A stretch of 17,487 bases of DNA from Deltaproteobacteria bacterium (GCA_016218905.1 JACRCS010000519.1:1-17487), one strand, 5' to 3'; counted from the first letter of the stretch, positions 9,055-17,333 are shown. Notes: generated by a model not told the origin, from the letters alone. Translations and numbers: made by a program.

Positions 9055-9367
9055 GTCATCGGTCAGTCTTCAGTCGTCATTCAAGAACCACAGGCTGAGC
9101 GGGGCTTTGAGCCGGCCACTCCCTCACGGCTGCGAGCTCTTCCGGACGGACGCAAACTAAGCCCTCCGGCCTCCCAGGACCCTCATCCCAGCGGGCCGCC
9201 GGCACTCCCGGCGGCCCGTGCTGCACCCGCCGTCGGACCCGCGTGGTCAGCGAGCCGGCGAAGTAACCGCCGCAACGTCCGGCCTTCTCGAGAACCCTGG
9301 CGAATCCGGGAGAGCTACCCGATAATGCGCGGTCGCCGAGGAAGGACGCGATGACGGGAGCGTGTGC
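9055..9367 (+). promoter_or_regulatory. Leader region upstream of the kup pair
   Basis: This 313-bp gap has no gene of its own. It contains a GC-rich hairpin, CGGGCCGCCGG (9192-9202) with CCGGCGGCCCG (9208-9218) around a 5-nt loop. A weak sigma-70-like promoter (TGGCGA at 9298-9303, 17-nt spacer, GATAAT at 9321-9326) would start transcription near 9333. A six-codon open frame (ATG at 9351, stop at 9369-9371) follows GAGGAAGGA, and its stop overlaps the kup GTG start as GTGA. Confidence 0.4.
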
Positions 9368-11188
9368 GTGAGTCAGGCGGAAGCAGAATCCCGCTGGAGC
9401 GGGATCGTCAAGGCCATGGGTCTCGTGTTCGGCGACATCGGCACGAGCCCCATCTATACCTTGACCGTCGTGTTCGCGCTCACCCCGCCCACGCGGGAGC
9501 ACGTCTTCGGGATCCTGTCGCTCGTCATCTGGACACTCACGATCCTCGTCACCGTCGAGTACGGCTGGCTCGCCACGAGCCTCTCCCACAAGGGCGAGGG
9601 CGGCACGATCGTCCTGAAGGAGATCCTCCTCCAGACCGCCAGGTCGGGCCGCGTCGCGGGTTTCGTGGGCTTTCTCACGTACCTCGGCGTCTCCCTGCTC
9701 CTCGGTGACGGCGTGCTGACGCCGGCCATCAGCATCCTCTCGGCCGTGGAGGGGCTGGTTCTCATCCCCGGGCTCGGTGGCCTCCAGGAGGGGGCCCTCA
9801 TCGCCGTCGCGGCTCTCATCGCCCTCGGGCTCTTCTTCTTCCAGAACAAAGGCACTGACCGGGTGGCCAGCGCGTTCGGGCCCATCATGGTCGTCTGGTT
9901 CACGGCGCTGACGGCGTCCGGGCTCACCTCTCTGGCCCGCGCGCCCGAGGTCCTGCTCGCGGTGAGCCCCCATCACGCCTTCCGTTTTTTGTGGGAGAAC
10001 GGCCTTTCTGCGTTCCTGGTACTCTCGGAGGTCATCCTCTGCGCCACCGGCGGAGAGGCCCTGTACGCCGACATGGGACACCTCGGCCGGAAACCGATCG
10101 TCAACGCCTGGTATCTGGTCTTCGCCGCCCTCAGCATCAATTACCTCGGACAGGGCGCCTTCGCCATGGGGCATCCCGACGCGAAGAACTTCCTCTTCAG
10201 CATGATCCAGCACCAGGCGCCGCTCCTCTACATCCCTTTCCTCCTCCTGACGATCACTGCGACGATCATCGCGTCCCAGGCCCTGATCAGCGGCGTCTTC
10301 TCTGTCATCTATCAGGGGATCACCACTCGCATATGGCCCCTCATGCGCGTCGACTACACTTCGACGGAGCTGAAGAGCCAGATCTACATCCGGACGATCA
10401 ACTGGCTGCTCCTGCTGGCGGTCCTCTTCATCATGGTGCTGTTCAGGCGATCCCACAATCTGGCCGCAGCGTACGGCCTCGCCGTGACCGGTACAATGAG
10501 CATCACCGGGATCGTGATGACCCTGATCTTCGGCTATCAGCGGAAGGCTTGGCGGGCGACGATCGCGGCGGCTGTCACCGCGGTGGACTTCGTCTTCCTC
10601 TTCGCGAACCTCCACAAGCTGCCCCACGGCGGCTACTGGTCCCTCGTCCTCGCGTCGGTTCCCCTGGCGACCATCCTGATCTGGATTCGCGGTCAGCGGA
10701 AACTCTACCGGGTCCTGATGCCTCTCAACTGGGACGCCTTTCGAATCGCCTACGAGGAGATTTACTCCGTCTGCGCCCGCATCGCGGGCACGGGCGTCTT
10801 CTTCACCCGAGACGTGAATCCCGTGCCCCCCTACGTGGTCCACACGATCGTGGCCTGCAACATCCTTTACGAGAACAACGTGTTCATCTCGGTCCAGCGT
10901 ACGGACGAGCCCCTCGGCCTCGAAGTCGAGTTGAAGCGGGGCATCGCCACCGGCCTCGACTCGCTCTCGATCCGAGCGGGCTACATGGAGGTGCTCGACA
11001 CGGAGGGCGTGCTGAAGGCCCAGGGAATCCGGCCGAAGGTGATGTTCTACGGCATGGAGGACATCCAGACGCACAACCTGGTGTGGGGAATCTTCTCGCT
11101 CATCAAGAAGCTCACACCCAACTTCGTGCAGTTCTATAACCTCCCCCTGAACCGGGTCCACGGCGTCGTCACCCGGGTTAAACTCTGA
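9368..11188 (+). CDS. kup: Kup/HAK-type potassium transporter, first copy
   Basis: Kup proteins take up potassium, most likely together with protons, across the inner membrane through about twelve membrane helices plus a C-terminal cytoplasmic domain. This 606-aa protein has the family hallmarks: VFGDIGTSPIYTLTVVF with D23, SLSHKGEGG, LLLGDGVLTPAISILSAVEG, GTDRVASAFGPIMVVWF, GGEALYADMGHLGRKPI, NYLGQGA and ITATIIASQALISGVFSVIYQ. The long hydrophobic core is followed by a soluble tail (about 440-606). I chose the GTG at 9368: GGGAG lies 7 nt upstream, and this start gives exactly the length and N-terminal register of the second copy; the GTG at 9362 is only 1 nt from that site. It follows glnK by 344 bp. 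Some residues in helices and tail differ from the second copy, so the two may not be redundant. Confidence 0.93.
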   Translation: MSQAEAESRWSGIVKAMGLVFGDIGTSPIYTLTVVFALTPPTREHVFGILSLVIWTLTILVTVEYGWLATSLSHKGEGGTIVLKEILLQTARSGRVAGFVGFLTYLGVSLLLGDGVLTPAISILSAVEGLVLIPGLGGLQEGALIAVAALIALGLFFFQNKGTDRVASAFGPIMVVWFTALTASGLTSLARAPEVLLAVSPHHAFRFLWENGLSAFLVLSEVILCATGGEALYADMGHLGRKPIVNAWYLVFAALSINYLGQGAFAMGHPDAKNFLFSMIQHQAPLLYIPFLLLTITATIIASQALISGVFSVIYQGITTRIWPLMRVDYTSTELKSQIYIRTINWLLLLAVLFIMVLFRRSHNLAAAYGLAVTGTMSITGIVMTLIFGYQRKAWRATIAAAVTAVDFVFLFANLHKLPHGGYWSLVLASVPLATILIWIRGQRKLYRVLMPLNWDAFRIAYEEIYSVCARIAGTGVFFTRDVNPVPPYVVHTIVACNILYENNVFISVQRTDEPLGLEVELKRGIATGLDSLSIRAGYMEVLDTEGVLKAQGIRPKVMFYGMEDIQTHNLVWGIFSLIKKLTPNFVQFYNLPLNRVHGVVTRVKL

Positions 11189-11251
11189 CCCTCGGACCAG
11201 CATACCGGCCAACTGCAGCACCGGGCCCCGGGAGGGGCATGAGGTGAGTCG

Positions 11252-13072
11252 TTGAAAAACCCGGGAAACGACAGCTGGTGGGGCGGCGTTGTCAAGGCGA
11301 TGGGGCTCGTCTTCGGCGACATCGGAACGAGCCCTATCTACACGCTGACAGTCGTCTTCGCGCTGACCGAGCCGAACCGCGAAAACGTCCTCGGGATCCT
11401 CTCACTGGTCTTCTGGACCCTCGTGCTCCTCGTAACGGTGGAGTTCTGCTGGCTCGCCATGAGCCTCAGCCACAAGGGGGAGGGCGGCAAGATCGTGATG
11501 AAGGAGATCCTCGTCCGGATCCGAAAGCAGGGGCGAGTCGTCACCTTCGTCAGTCTCATCGCCTACCTGGGCGTCGGCCTCCTCTTGGGCGACGGCGTCA
11601 TCACTCCGGCGATCAGCATCCTCTCGGCCGTGGAGGGCGCCGTCCTCATCCCGGGTCTCGAGGACCTCAGCGAGCCGGTGTTGATCCTCGCCGCTGCCGT
11701 CATCGCCGTCGGGCTCTTCGCCTTTCAGAAAGGTGGGACCGACCGCGTCGCGAAAGCCTTCGGGCCGGTGATGGTGGTCTGGTTCGCCGCCCTGAGCGCC
11801 TCCGGGATCGCTTCCATCGGCCAAGACGTAGAGATGCTCGGGTGCGTGAGCCCGCACCACGCCTTCCAGTTCTTCCAGCGCAACGGGATCCCAGGGTTGT
11901 TCGTCCTGTCGGAGGTCATCCTCTGCGCCACCGGGGGCGAGGCCCTGTACGCCGACATGGGGCACCTCGGCAGAAAACCCATCCTGAATGCGTGGAACTT
12001 CGTCTTCGTCGCCCTCGTGCTCAACTACATCGGGCAGGGCGTCTACGCCGTCCACCACCCGGAAGCCAAGAACCTCCTCTTCGCCATGGTGAAGTCCCAG
12101 GTACCCGTCCTGTACATCCCGTTCCTCATCCTGACGATCTCTGCGACGATCATCGCCTCCCAGGCGATGATCAGCGGGGTCTTCTCGGTCATCTACCAGG
12201 GCATCACGACCCGTGTCTTTCCGCTGATGAAGGTGGACTACACGTCCACCCAACTGAAGTCTCAGATTTACGTGGGATCGGTGAACTGGATGCTGCTGGC
12301 GTCAGTCCTCTTCATCATGCTGCTCTTCAAGCGGTCCACGAACCTCGCCGCCGCGTACGGCTTCGCCGTGACCGGCACGATGGTGATCACCGGCGTGATG
12401 ATGTTGATCATCTTCTGGTGCCAGGCAGAGCGGTGGAAGGTCCCGATCACCGCGCTGGTGACCGTCATTGACGTAGTCTTCCTCATCGCGACGATGAACA
12501 AGCTGCCTCACGGCGGGTACTGGTCGCTCATCCTCGCCGCCGTCCCCTTGGCCGTCATGTTCATCTGGACGCGGGGACAGAAGACTCTCTACCGCCTGCT
12601 AATGCCGCTGAACTGGGAGGCCTTTCACATCGGTTACGAGGAGGTCTATGGCCTCTCGCCGAGGATTCCCGGGACCGCTGTCTTCTTCACCCGGGAGGCA
12701 AACCCGGTGCCGCCCTACGTCGTCCACTGCATTCTCGCCTGCAACATCATCTACGAACGGAACGTCTTCATCTCGGTTGCGCGCACGGACGAACCCTTCG
12801 GACTGGAATCCGACCTGACGGAGGGTCTGGCGAGCGGACTGGACTCGCTGACCGTGCGGGCCGGGTATCTGGAGGTGCCGGACATCGAAGCGATCCTCCG
12901 CGAGCACGGCATCCGCCCGAAGGTCATGTTCTACGGGGTGGAGGACATCCAGACCCGGAACCTCTTCTGGCGGGTCTTCTCCACCATCAAGAAGCTCGCG
13001 CCCAACTTCGTGCAGTTCTACAAGCTGCCGGTGAACCGCGTGCAGGGGGTGGTGACGCGGGTGGAGATGTGA
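11252..13072 (+). CDS. kup: Kup/HAK-type potassium transporter, second copy
   Basis: This is a tandem paralogue of the preceding gene, also 606 aa, 63 bp downstream and probably in the same transcript. By eye roughly two thirds of residues are identical (not counted), including VFGDIGTSPIYTLTVVFAL, LLLGDGVITPAISILSAVEG, EALYADMGHLGRKPI and GVFSVIYQGITTR. The start is a TTG at 11252 preceded by GAGGTGA; a TGA in frame four codons upstream leaves no other usable start. Divergence is greatest in the loops and in the tail, for example LTEGLASGLDSLTVRAGYLEVPDIEAI against LKRGIATGLDSLSIRAGYMEVLDTEGV. This points to an old duplication with both copies kept intact. A strong hairpin lies 54 bp downstream. 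Confidence 0.93.
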   Translation: MKNPGNDSWWGGVVKAMGLVFGDIGTSPIYTLTVVFALTEPNRENVLGILSLVFWTLVLLVTVEFCWLAMSLSHKGEGGKIVMKEILVRIRKQGRVVTFVSLIAYLGVGLLLGDGVITPAISILSAVEGAVLIPGLEDLSEPVLILAAAVIAVGLFAFQKGGTDRVAKAFGPVMVVWFAALSASGIASIGQDVEMLGCVSPHHAFQFFQRNGIPGLFVLSEVILCATGGEALYADMGHLGRKPILNAWNFVFVALVLNYIGQGVYAVHHPEAKNLLFAMVKSQVPVLYIPFLILTISATIIASQAMISGVFSVIYQGITTRVFPLMKVDYTSTQLKSQIYVGSVNWMLLASVLFIMLLFKRSTNLAAAYGFAVTGTMVITGVMMLIIFWCQAERWKVPITALVTVIDVVFLIATMNKLPHGGYWSLILAAVPLAVMFIWTRGQKTLYRLLMPLNWEAFHIGYEEVYGLSPRIPGTAVFFTREANPVPPYVVHCILACNIIYERNVFISVARTDEPFGLESDLTEGLASGLDSLTVRAGYLEVPDIEAILREHGIRPKVMFYGVEDIQTRNLFWRVFSTIKKLAPNFVQFYKLPVNRVQGVVTRVEM

Positions 13073-13126
13073 ACCACCTCCGTCTGGAGCGATCAGGGCG
13101 GGGAAAGCGTTGGCCGCGCCGAGGCG

Positions 13127-13153
13127 CGAGAGCCCGGGGACTCCGGGCTCTCG
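13127..13153. terminator. Bidirectional terminator between kup and the lipoprotein gene
   Basis: CGAGAGCCCGG (13127-13137) and CCGGGCTCTCG (13143-13153) form a perfect 11-bp stem with a 5-nt loop, followed on the plus strand by TTCTCTGCTCTT. It stands between two convergent genes ending at 13072 (plus) and 13185 (minus), where a shared terminator is expected. Confidence 0.8.
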
Positions 13154-13184
13154 TTCTCTGCTCTTCGGCTCTTATCAGGGGGGA

Positions 13185-13925
13185 TCAGTGCCTCGTGGGG
13201 TCTCTCGGGCGCAGATCGGTGGCGTTCGGGAAAGTGTCGCCGTCCAGATCGCCGTCCTCCACGAGGCCGGCCGCCGTCGCCGCGGCCACGTCGGCGTCGG
13301 TGATGTCCGGGGGCTCCGCCGGCCCGATCGCGTCGGGGAAGCCGTCCCAGTCGGTGTCCTCGGAAACCGCTTTGAGCGCGGGCCACCGGTCGATGTGCTC
13401 GACAGTCTGGAGCAGGGCCGCTCGAGCCGTGACCTTACTGCCGGCGTTCTGAGCGGCAGGGTTTCCCGCCACTCCCATAACCAACGGAGAAGCGTCCATG
13501 ATTCCGCCGACGGCGTCGACACCGTCGGCGTCGTTTCCGTCGTGTGCGGGATCGACAGCCGCGGCGTTGTCTGCCTCGTCGACGTCCAGGACCCCGTCGC
13601 CGTCATCGTCGTTGTCGTTCGCGTCGAGGAGGCCGTCGCCGTCGATATCGTCGTCGGCGTTGTTCTCGATGCCGTCGAGGTCCGAGTCCAGGCCGACGAT
13701 CAGGTCGTTCATCAGCGGGTCTCCGCCTCCGACCACCGAACTGGGATTCGCCACCAGCACCCCCGGAGGGTCGAACGTATCCAGCGTAGCCCCATGTCCC
13801 AGACCGGCGACGGGGCCGCCGCCGCCTGGCGGGGGAGTTCCCCCCCCTCCTCCACCACCCCCGCCGCACCCGACGAGCGTGAGGGCCGCCCCCGTCAGCA
13901 ATCCCATCAGCACTGTGTATTTCAT
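13185..13925 (-). CDS. Lipoprotein with thrombospondin type 3-like calcium-binding repeats
   Basis: The 246-aa protein starts at the ATG at 13925 after AGAGGAG. Its signal peptide ends in a lipobox (LTLVGC, C20), so it should be lipid-anchored outside the inner membrane. C20 is followed by nine glycines and a Pro/Gly-rich linker (21-40). Four Asp-rich segments follow with the DxDxDG spacing of thrombospondin type 3/dockerin-like calcium sites: DSDLDGIEN (80-88), DIDGDGLLDANDNDDDGDGVLD (93-114), DTDWDGFPD (190-198) and DGDLDGDTFPN (224-234). No catalytic domain is visible. Such repeats usually bind calcium and stiffen extracellular proteins; the function here is unknown. The coding strand has a G8 tract in the glycine run (C8 at 13840-13847 on the plus strand). 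It is divergent from the histidine kinase gene. Confidence 0.82.
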   Translation of the reverse strand: MKYTVLMGLLTGAALTLVGCGGGGGGGGGTPPPGGGGPVAGLGHGATLDTFDPPGVLVANPSSVVGGGDPLMNDLIVGLDSDLDGIENNADDDIDGDGLLDANDNDDDGDGVLDVDEADNAAAVDPAHDGNDADGVDAVGGIMDASPLVMGVAGNPAAQNAGSKVTARAALLQTVEHIDRWPALKAVSEDTDWDGFPDAIGPAEPPDITDADVAAATAAGLVEDGDLDGDTFPNATDLRPRDPTRH

Positions 13926-14262
13926 CTTGCTCCTCTACTTGCCGCCCTCCGGGGCGGCGGTCCAATGAACCGCCGCAGAGCACTCTCGCTCTGCGGTGTA
14001 CGCGACGGTGGAAACGCGCGGGAAGGCGCGCCGGCGCTCTCAGATCGCTCGACTCGGGTCCGCGAACCTTGGAATATTCATACCCGCCGATTTCAAGGTC
14101 GCAAGCTGTGAACCGGGACAGATTTCGTTTTTTATTGGAATGGGACCTCTCCAGGCCGCCGCATCCGCCGGTGGCCGTCCCGGCAGAGCGCGGTAGACTC
14201 CGCGCGGGCCCGTGACACGCCCGTGTCGGCCGTCCTATCACGTGAAAGGTGCCGCCGAAGAG
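13926..14262. promoter_or_regulatory. Divergent intergenic region between the lipoprotein and histidine kinase genes
   Basis: This 337-bp region holds the promoters of both genes. Next to the lipoprotein ribosome-binding site is a hairpin GCCGCCC (13941-13947) with GGGCGGC (13952-13958) around a tetraloop. A second hairpin, CCGCAGAGC (13973-13981) with GCTCTGCGG (13988-13996), lies further out. AT-rich stretches occur around 14070-14090 (GGAATATTCATACC) and 14126-14138 (a T6 run followed by ATTGG). A single ATGGGACCT unit of the 9-nt repeat family is at 14140-14148. No clear -35/-10 or sigma-54 promoter could be assigned. Confidence 0.4.
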
Positions 14263-15798
14263 ATGATCAAGGCATTCCGACAGTCCGAGGCCTCCGTTGC
14301 GGCGGACCGCCCTTCTGCCCTCCTGGCCGTGCCCGTGACGGTACTGCTCCTCGGAATCCTGTCGCTGGTCCTACTCCTGTGGACCCGAGAGGTGAGCGGG
14401 CTGCGGGCCAGGAACTTCGCCCGAATGGACGCCATCATGGACATGCAGGTCTATGCGGCGAACTCCCACCTGGAGCTCGAGGAGTACATCGAGGAGAGGA
14501 CGATCGAGTACCCGACGCGGAACGTCGAAGACGTCCGGCGGCAGATCGACCACGCCCTCGCCCTCTCCAGGATTCTCACCGGAGGCGGAGCAACGGAGTA
14601 CGGCCTGGTCGTGGAGCCGCTCGACGATCCGGCCCTGCGCGCCCGCGCGGAGCTCCTCTCCGGCATCTTGAAGACGCTCCAGGCCATTACCGAAGAACGG
14701 ATCAGCATCCCCTGGGCATCCTCGACGGGCACTCCCATCGACGAGCGCTACGACGCGGTGTATGAGGAGTTCACGCGACAGGCCAAGGCGTTCGAGATCG
14801 TCGTGGAGGAGACCGAGCTCGCCAAAAAGATCCACTGGAAGCGCCTCACCGCTGGCGTCTTCTCCGCCTGGGCGCTCATCTTGGGTGTTGCCGTGGGGGG
14901 CCTCTTCCATCGCCAGAGGCAACGGTTTCGGGCCGAGTGGAGTCTCCGGCAGGCCCGGGAGGCCCTGGAGCGAGCAAATCTCGACCTCGAGCAGAGGGTC
15001 CGGGAGCAGACCGAGTCCCTCCGGACCACGAACGAGGCGCTGGTGGAGAAGATCGCGCAGTGCACGCAGGCCCAGGACGCGCTCTTTCGCCATCAGGAGC
15101 AGCTGCGCGCCCTCTCCTCGGAGCTGACGCTGGCGGAGGAGCGGGAGCGGCGCCGGCTCGCCACCGAGCTTCACGACCGGATCGGCACCGGGCTCGCCTT
15201 CGCGAAGATCAAGCTCGCCTCGCTCCTCCGGGACGGCTCGGCAGACGGCTGTCCGCCGGAGCTGAGAGACGGCCTCGGGCTCATCGATCAGGCGATCGCG
15301 GATGCCCGGACGCTCACCTTCGAGCTGAGCTCTCCCATCCTCTATGAGATGGGCCTGGAGGCCGCCATCGACTGGCTCGCAGAGAAGACGGCGAAAGATC
15401 ACGGGCTCCAGGTGGTCTTCGAGAGCTGCAACCTCCCTCGGGACGTTCCCGAGGACGTGTCGGTCCTGCTCTTCCAGGCGGTGCGAGAGCTCCTCGCCAA
15501 CGTCGTCAAGCACGCTCGCGCCCGCGAGGTCCGGATCTCCTGCGCGAGGGAGGAAGACGACGTACGCATCGTCGTGGAGGACGACGGTGCAGGGTTCGCG
15601 ACGCCTGCAAACGGCGCCTTCCGTGCGCGACAGGGGTTCGGGCTCTTCAGCATCCGGGAGCGGCTCGGTTCGCTCGGAGGCCTCATCGAGATCGAGCCGG
15701 CCGAGCCGGGCACGCGCGTGACGCTCGTGGCGCCCCTAAACCCCACAACTCCGGAGGAGGAAAGCCTTGGCGGCGACTCGCGTGCTCCTGGTGGATGA
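14263..15798 (+). CDS. Membrane histidine kinase of the HisKA_3 (NarX/DegS) type
   Basis: This 511-aa sensor kinase should phosphorylate one or both regulators encoded downstream. It has a first membrane helix (about 18-40), an extracytoplasmic region (about 41-193) rich in charged helices and matching no sensor fold I recognise, a second helix (about 195-216) and a coiled coil (about 218-290). The HisKA_3 dimerisation domain contains ERERRRLATELHDRIGTGLA with the phosphorylated histidine at H304. The HATPase_c domain shows the N box VRELLANVVKHA (407-418), the G1 box DDGAGF (440-445) and the G2 region GFGLFSIRERLGSLGG (458-473). I chose the ATG at 14263; a GTG at 14212 in the same frame would add 17 residues. 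Its 3' end overlaps the next gene by 32 nt, implying translational coupling. The signal is unknown. Confidence 0.9.
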   Translation: MIKAFRQSEASVAADRPSALLAVPVTVLLLGILSLVLLLWTREVSGLRARNFARMDAIMDMQVYAANSHLELEEYIEERTIEYPTRNVEDVRRQIDHALALSRILTGGGATEYGLVVEPLDDPALRARAELLSGILKTLQAITEERISIPWASSTGTPIDERYDAVYEEFTRQAKAFEIVVEETELAKKIHWKRLTAGVFSAWALILGVAVGGLFHRQRQRFRAEWSLRQAREALERANLDLEQRVREQTESLRTTNEALVEKIAQCTQAQDALFRHQEQLRALSSELTLAEERERRRLATELHDRIGTGLAFAKIKLASLLRDGSADGCPPELRDGLGLIDQAIADARTLTFELSSPILYEMGLEAAIDWLAEKTAKDHGLQVVFESCNLPRDVPEDVSVLLFQAVRELLANVVKHARAREVRISCAREEDDVRIVVEDDGAGFATPANGAFRARQGFGLFSIRERLGSLGGLIEIEPAEPGTRVTLVAPLNPTTPEEESLGGDSRAPGG

Positions 15799-16417
15799 CC
15801 ACGCGCTCTTTCTGGAAGGGCTCCGAAGTCTGCTGGCGGAGGTGGCGGACATCGACGTCGTGGGCGAGGCGCGAGACGGCAGGGCTGCGCTCCAGCTCTG
15901 CGGCGAGCTCTCGCCGGACGTGGTCATCATGGACGTGACCATGCCGGAGCTCAACGGCATCGACGCGGCCCGCAGAATCCGCGACCGCAGCGCGAGCACC
16001 CGGGTCATCGCGCTCTCGATGCACACGGAGCCCCGGGTCGTCGCCGAGATGCTGAAGGCGGGCGCAACGGGCTACATCCCCAAGGCCAGCGCCCCTTCGG
16101 AGCTGCTGGCGGCGATTCGCACGGTTGCGGAGGGACAGACGTACCTCAGCCCCGATCTGGACACGGAGAAGGTCTCGGCCTGGCTCGAGAAGCGCGGCGG
16201 CCGTGGCGCTCCGGCGCGCCCTTCCCTCTCGTCGCGCGAACGGGAGGTGGTGCAGCTTCTGGCGGAGGGGAAGAGTACGGCAGAGATCGCGATGCTCCTC
16301 GGAGTGGGCACCTCCACGATCGAGACGTACCGCCGCCGCGTCCTGCTCAAACTCGGCCTTCGTACCCTGGCCGACCTGGTGAGGTACGCGGTCCGGGAGG
16401 GCCTCACCACACGCTAG
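15767..16417 (+). CDS. NarL/LuxR-family response regulator 1
   Basis: The 216-aa protein has a receiver domain (about 5-120) and a LuxR-type DNA-binding domain (about 153-213). The receiver keeps the acidic pair VDD (D10, D11), the phosphoacceptor D56 in VVIMDVTMPELNG, and the conserved lysine K106 in GYIPKAS. The output domain reads LSSREREVVQLLAEGKSTAEIAMLLGV followed by TIETYRRRVLLKLG. It starts at a TTG (15767) preceded by GGAGGAGG with a 6-nt spacer, within the last codons of the kinase gene. It is the likely partner of that kinase. Targets are unknown; no operator can be named from this window. Confidence 0.9.
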   Translation: MAATRVLLVDDHALFLEGLRSLLAEVADIDVVGEARDGRAALQLCGELSPDVVIMDVTMPELNGIDAARRIRDRSASTRVIALSMHTEPRVVAEMLKAGATGYIPKASAPSELLAAIRTVAEGQTYLSPDLDTEKVSAWLEKRGGRGAPARPSLSSREREVVQLLAEGKSTAEIAMLLGVGTSTIETYRRRVLLKLGLRTLADLVRYAVREGLTTR

Positions 16418-16436
16418 CACGCAGAAGGAGCGTCTC

Positions 16437-17081
16437 GTGAACGTCCGTGTCGACTTGATCGACGATCACCGGATCTTCTCGGCCGGCTTGCGGAGCTTCC
16501 TGCAACAGCAGGGCGTCTCGGTGGTCGGGACGGCGAGCTGCGGAGAGGAGGGGCTTCGGCTTTCGGCGGAGCTGCGGCCCGACGTCGTCGTCCTCGACGT
16601 GAGCATGCCCGGGCTGAGCGGCATCGAAACGACTCGCCGTCTCCTGAGCGAAAGCCCGGAGACGCGGGTGATCGCCCTCTCCATGTACTCCGACGACCGC
16701 TTCGTCTCCTCGATGCTCGAGGCAGGGGCCGTGGGCTATCTCTTGAAGAGCAGCGATCCTTCCGAGCTCCTGGTCGCGATCGGGGCTGTCTTGGCCGGAC
16801 GGCGATATCTCAGCCCCGAAGTGGCGGGCCCGGTCATCGAGGGCTACGTCAAGAGAGCTGGGACCAACACCGGATCGTCGGCCCTCTCCGCTCGGGAGAG
16901 CCAGGTGCTCCGCCTCCTCGCCGAGGGGAAGACGAAGCAGGAGATCGCGCTGCTCCTCGGAGTGGGGGAGGCGACGGTCGATACGTATCGCCGTCGAATC
17001 TCCATCAAGCTCCGCCTTCACACGCTCTCGGACCTGGTCAAGTACGCGATCCGGGAGGGGCTCACGTCGCCCGAAGCGTGA
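16437..17081 (+). CDS. NarL/LuxR-family response regulator 2
   Basis: This 214-aa protein is a second, related regulator starting 19 nt after the first, at a GTG (16437) preceded by AGAAGGAG with a 6-nt spacer. The receiver has the acidic pair D9/D10, phosphoacceptor D54 in VVVLDVSMPGLSG and K104 in GYLLKSS. The LuxR-type domain (about 149-210) reads LSARESQVLRLLAEGKTKQEIALLLGV, then ATVDTYRRRISIKL. All phosphorylation residues are present, so it is not a degenerate copy. The recognition-helix residues differ from regulator 1 (EATVDTYRRR against TSTIETYRRR), so the two may bind related but distinct sites. It is either a second target of the same kinase or a competitor for phosphate; this cannot be decided from sequence. 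Confidence 0.9.
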   Translation: MNVRVDLIDDHRIFSAGLRSFLQQQGVSVVGTASCGEEGLRLSAELRPDVVVLDVSMPGLSGIETTRRLLSESPETRVIALSMYSDDRFVSSMLEAGAVGYLLKSSDPSELLVAIGAVLAGRRYLSPEVAGPVIEGYVKRAGTNTGSSALSARESQVLRLLAEGKTKQEIALLLGVGEATVDTYRRRISIKLRLHTLSDLVKYAIREGLTSPEA

Positions 17082-17144
17082 CGGAAAGACTGTCCCGAGC
17101 CCCCAATCTTGTTCTTCTCTGCGGCCTTTTCAGACTCCGCGATT

Positions 17145-17161
17145 CGGCACACGATGTGCCG
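17145..17161 (+). terminator. Hairpin downstream of response regulator 2
   Basis: CGGCAC (17145-17150) and GTGCCG (17156-17161) form a 6-bp stem with a 5-nt loop, 63 bp after the stop codon of the second regulator. It lacks a T-run and is only a possible terminator. Confidence 0.35.
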
Positions 17162-17180
17162 CCCGCGCGGCCCTCCTTGG

Positions 17181-17234
17181 TCCCATGCTTCCCATAGGTC
17201 CCATAGGTCCCATGGGTCCCATGGGCAGGATGGG
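17181..17234. repeat. 9-nt tandem repeat array 3
   Basis: CCCAT units begin at 17182, 17191, 17200, 17209 and 17218 with an exact 9-nt period (TCCCATGCT, TCCCATAGG twice, TCCCATGGG twice). They end in one unit of the opposite orientation (ATGGG at 17230). It lies between two convergent genes and belongs to the same family as arrays 1 and 2. Confidence 0.88.
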
Positions 17235-17290
17235 TCGAACCGAGGAGAGCCTGCCCCTACCCCGGGTGGATCACCAGCAGCGCCGGGACG

Positions 17291-17310
17291 GCGCCCCCTC
17301 CTTGGGGCGC
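17291..17310. terminator. Hairpin between convergent genes at the right end
   Basis: GCGCCCC (17291-17297) and GGGGCGC (17304-17310) form a 7-bp GC stem with a 6-nt loop, 23 bp beyond the stop codon of the partial minus-strand gene. It is a plausible terminator for that gene, without a clear U-tract. Confidence 0.5.
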
Positions 17311-17333
17311 TCGCGCTCACCGCTCGGCCGCCC

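Noticed and set aside
9077..11221. A 714-codon minus-strand frame opposite the first kup gene
   Set aside because: It is the antisense shadow of a clear Kup coding sequence, with Asp/Glu/Arg-rich low-complexity translation and no motif.
13110..14111. A 333-codon plus-strand frame opposite the calcium-repeat lipoprotein gene
   Set aside because: The minus strand carries the real gene, with a lipobox signal peptide, a ribosome-binding site and DxDxDG repeats. The plus frame is its Val/Asp/Arg-rich complement.
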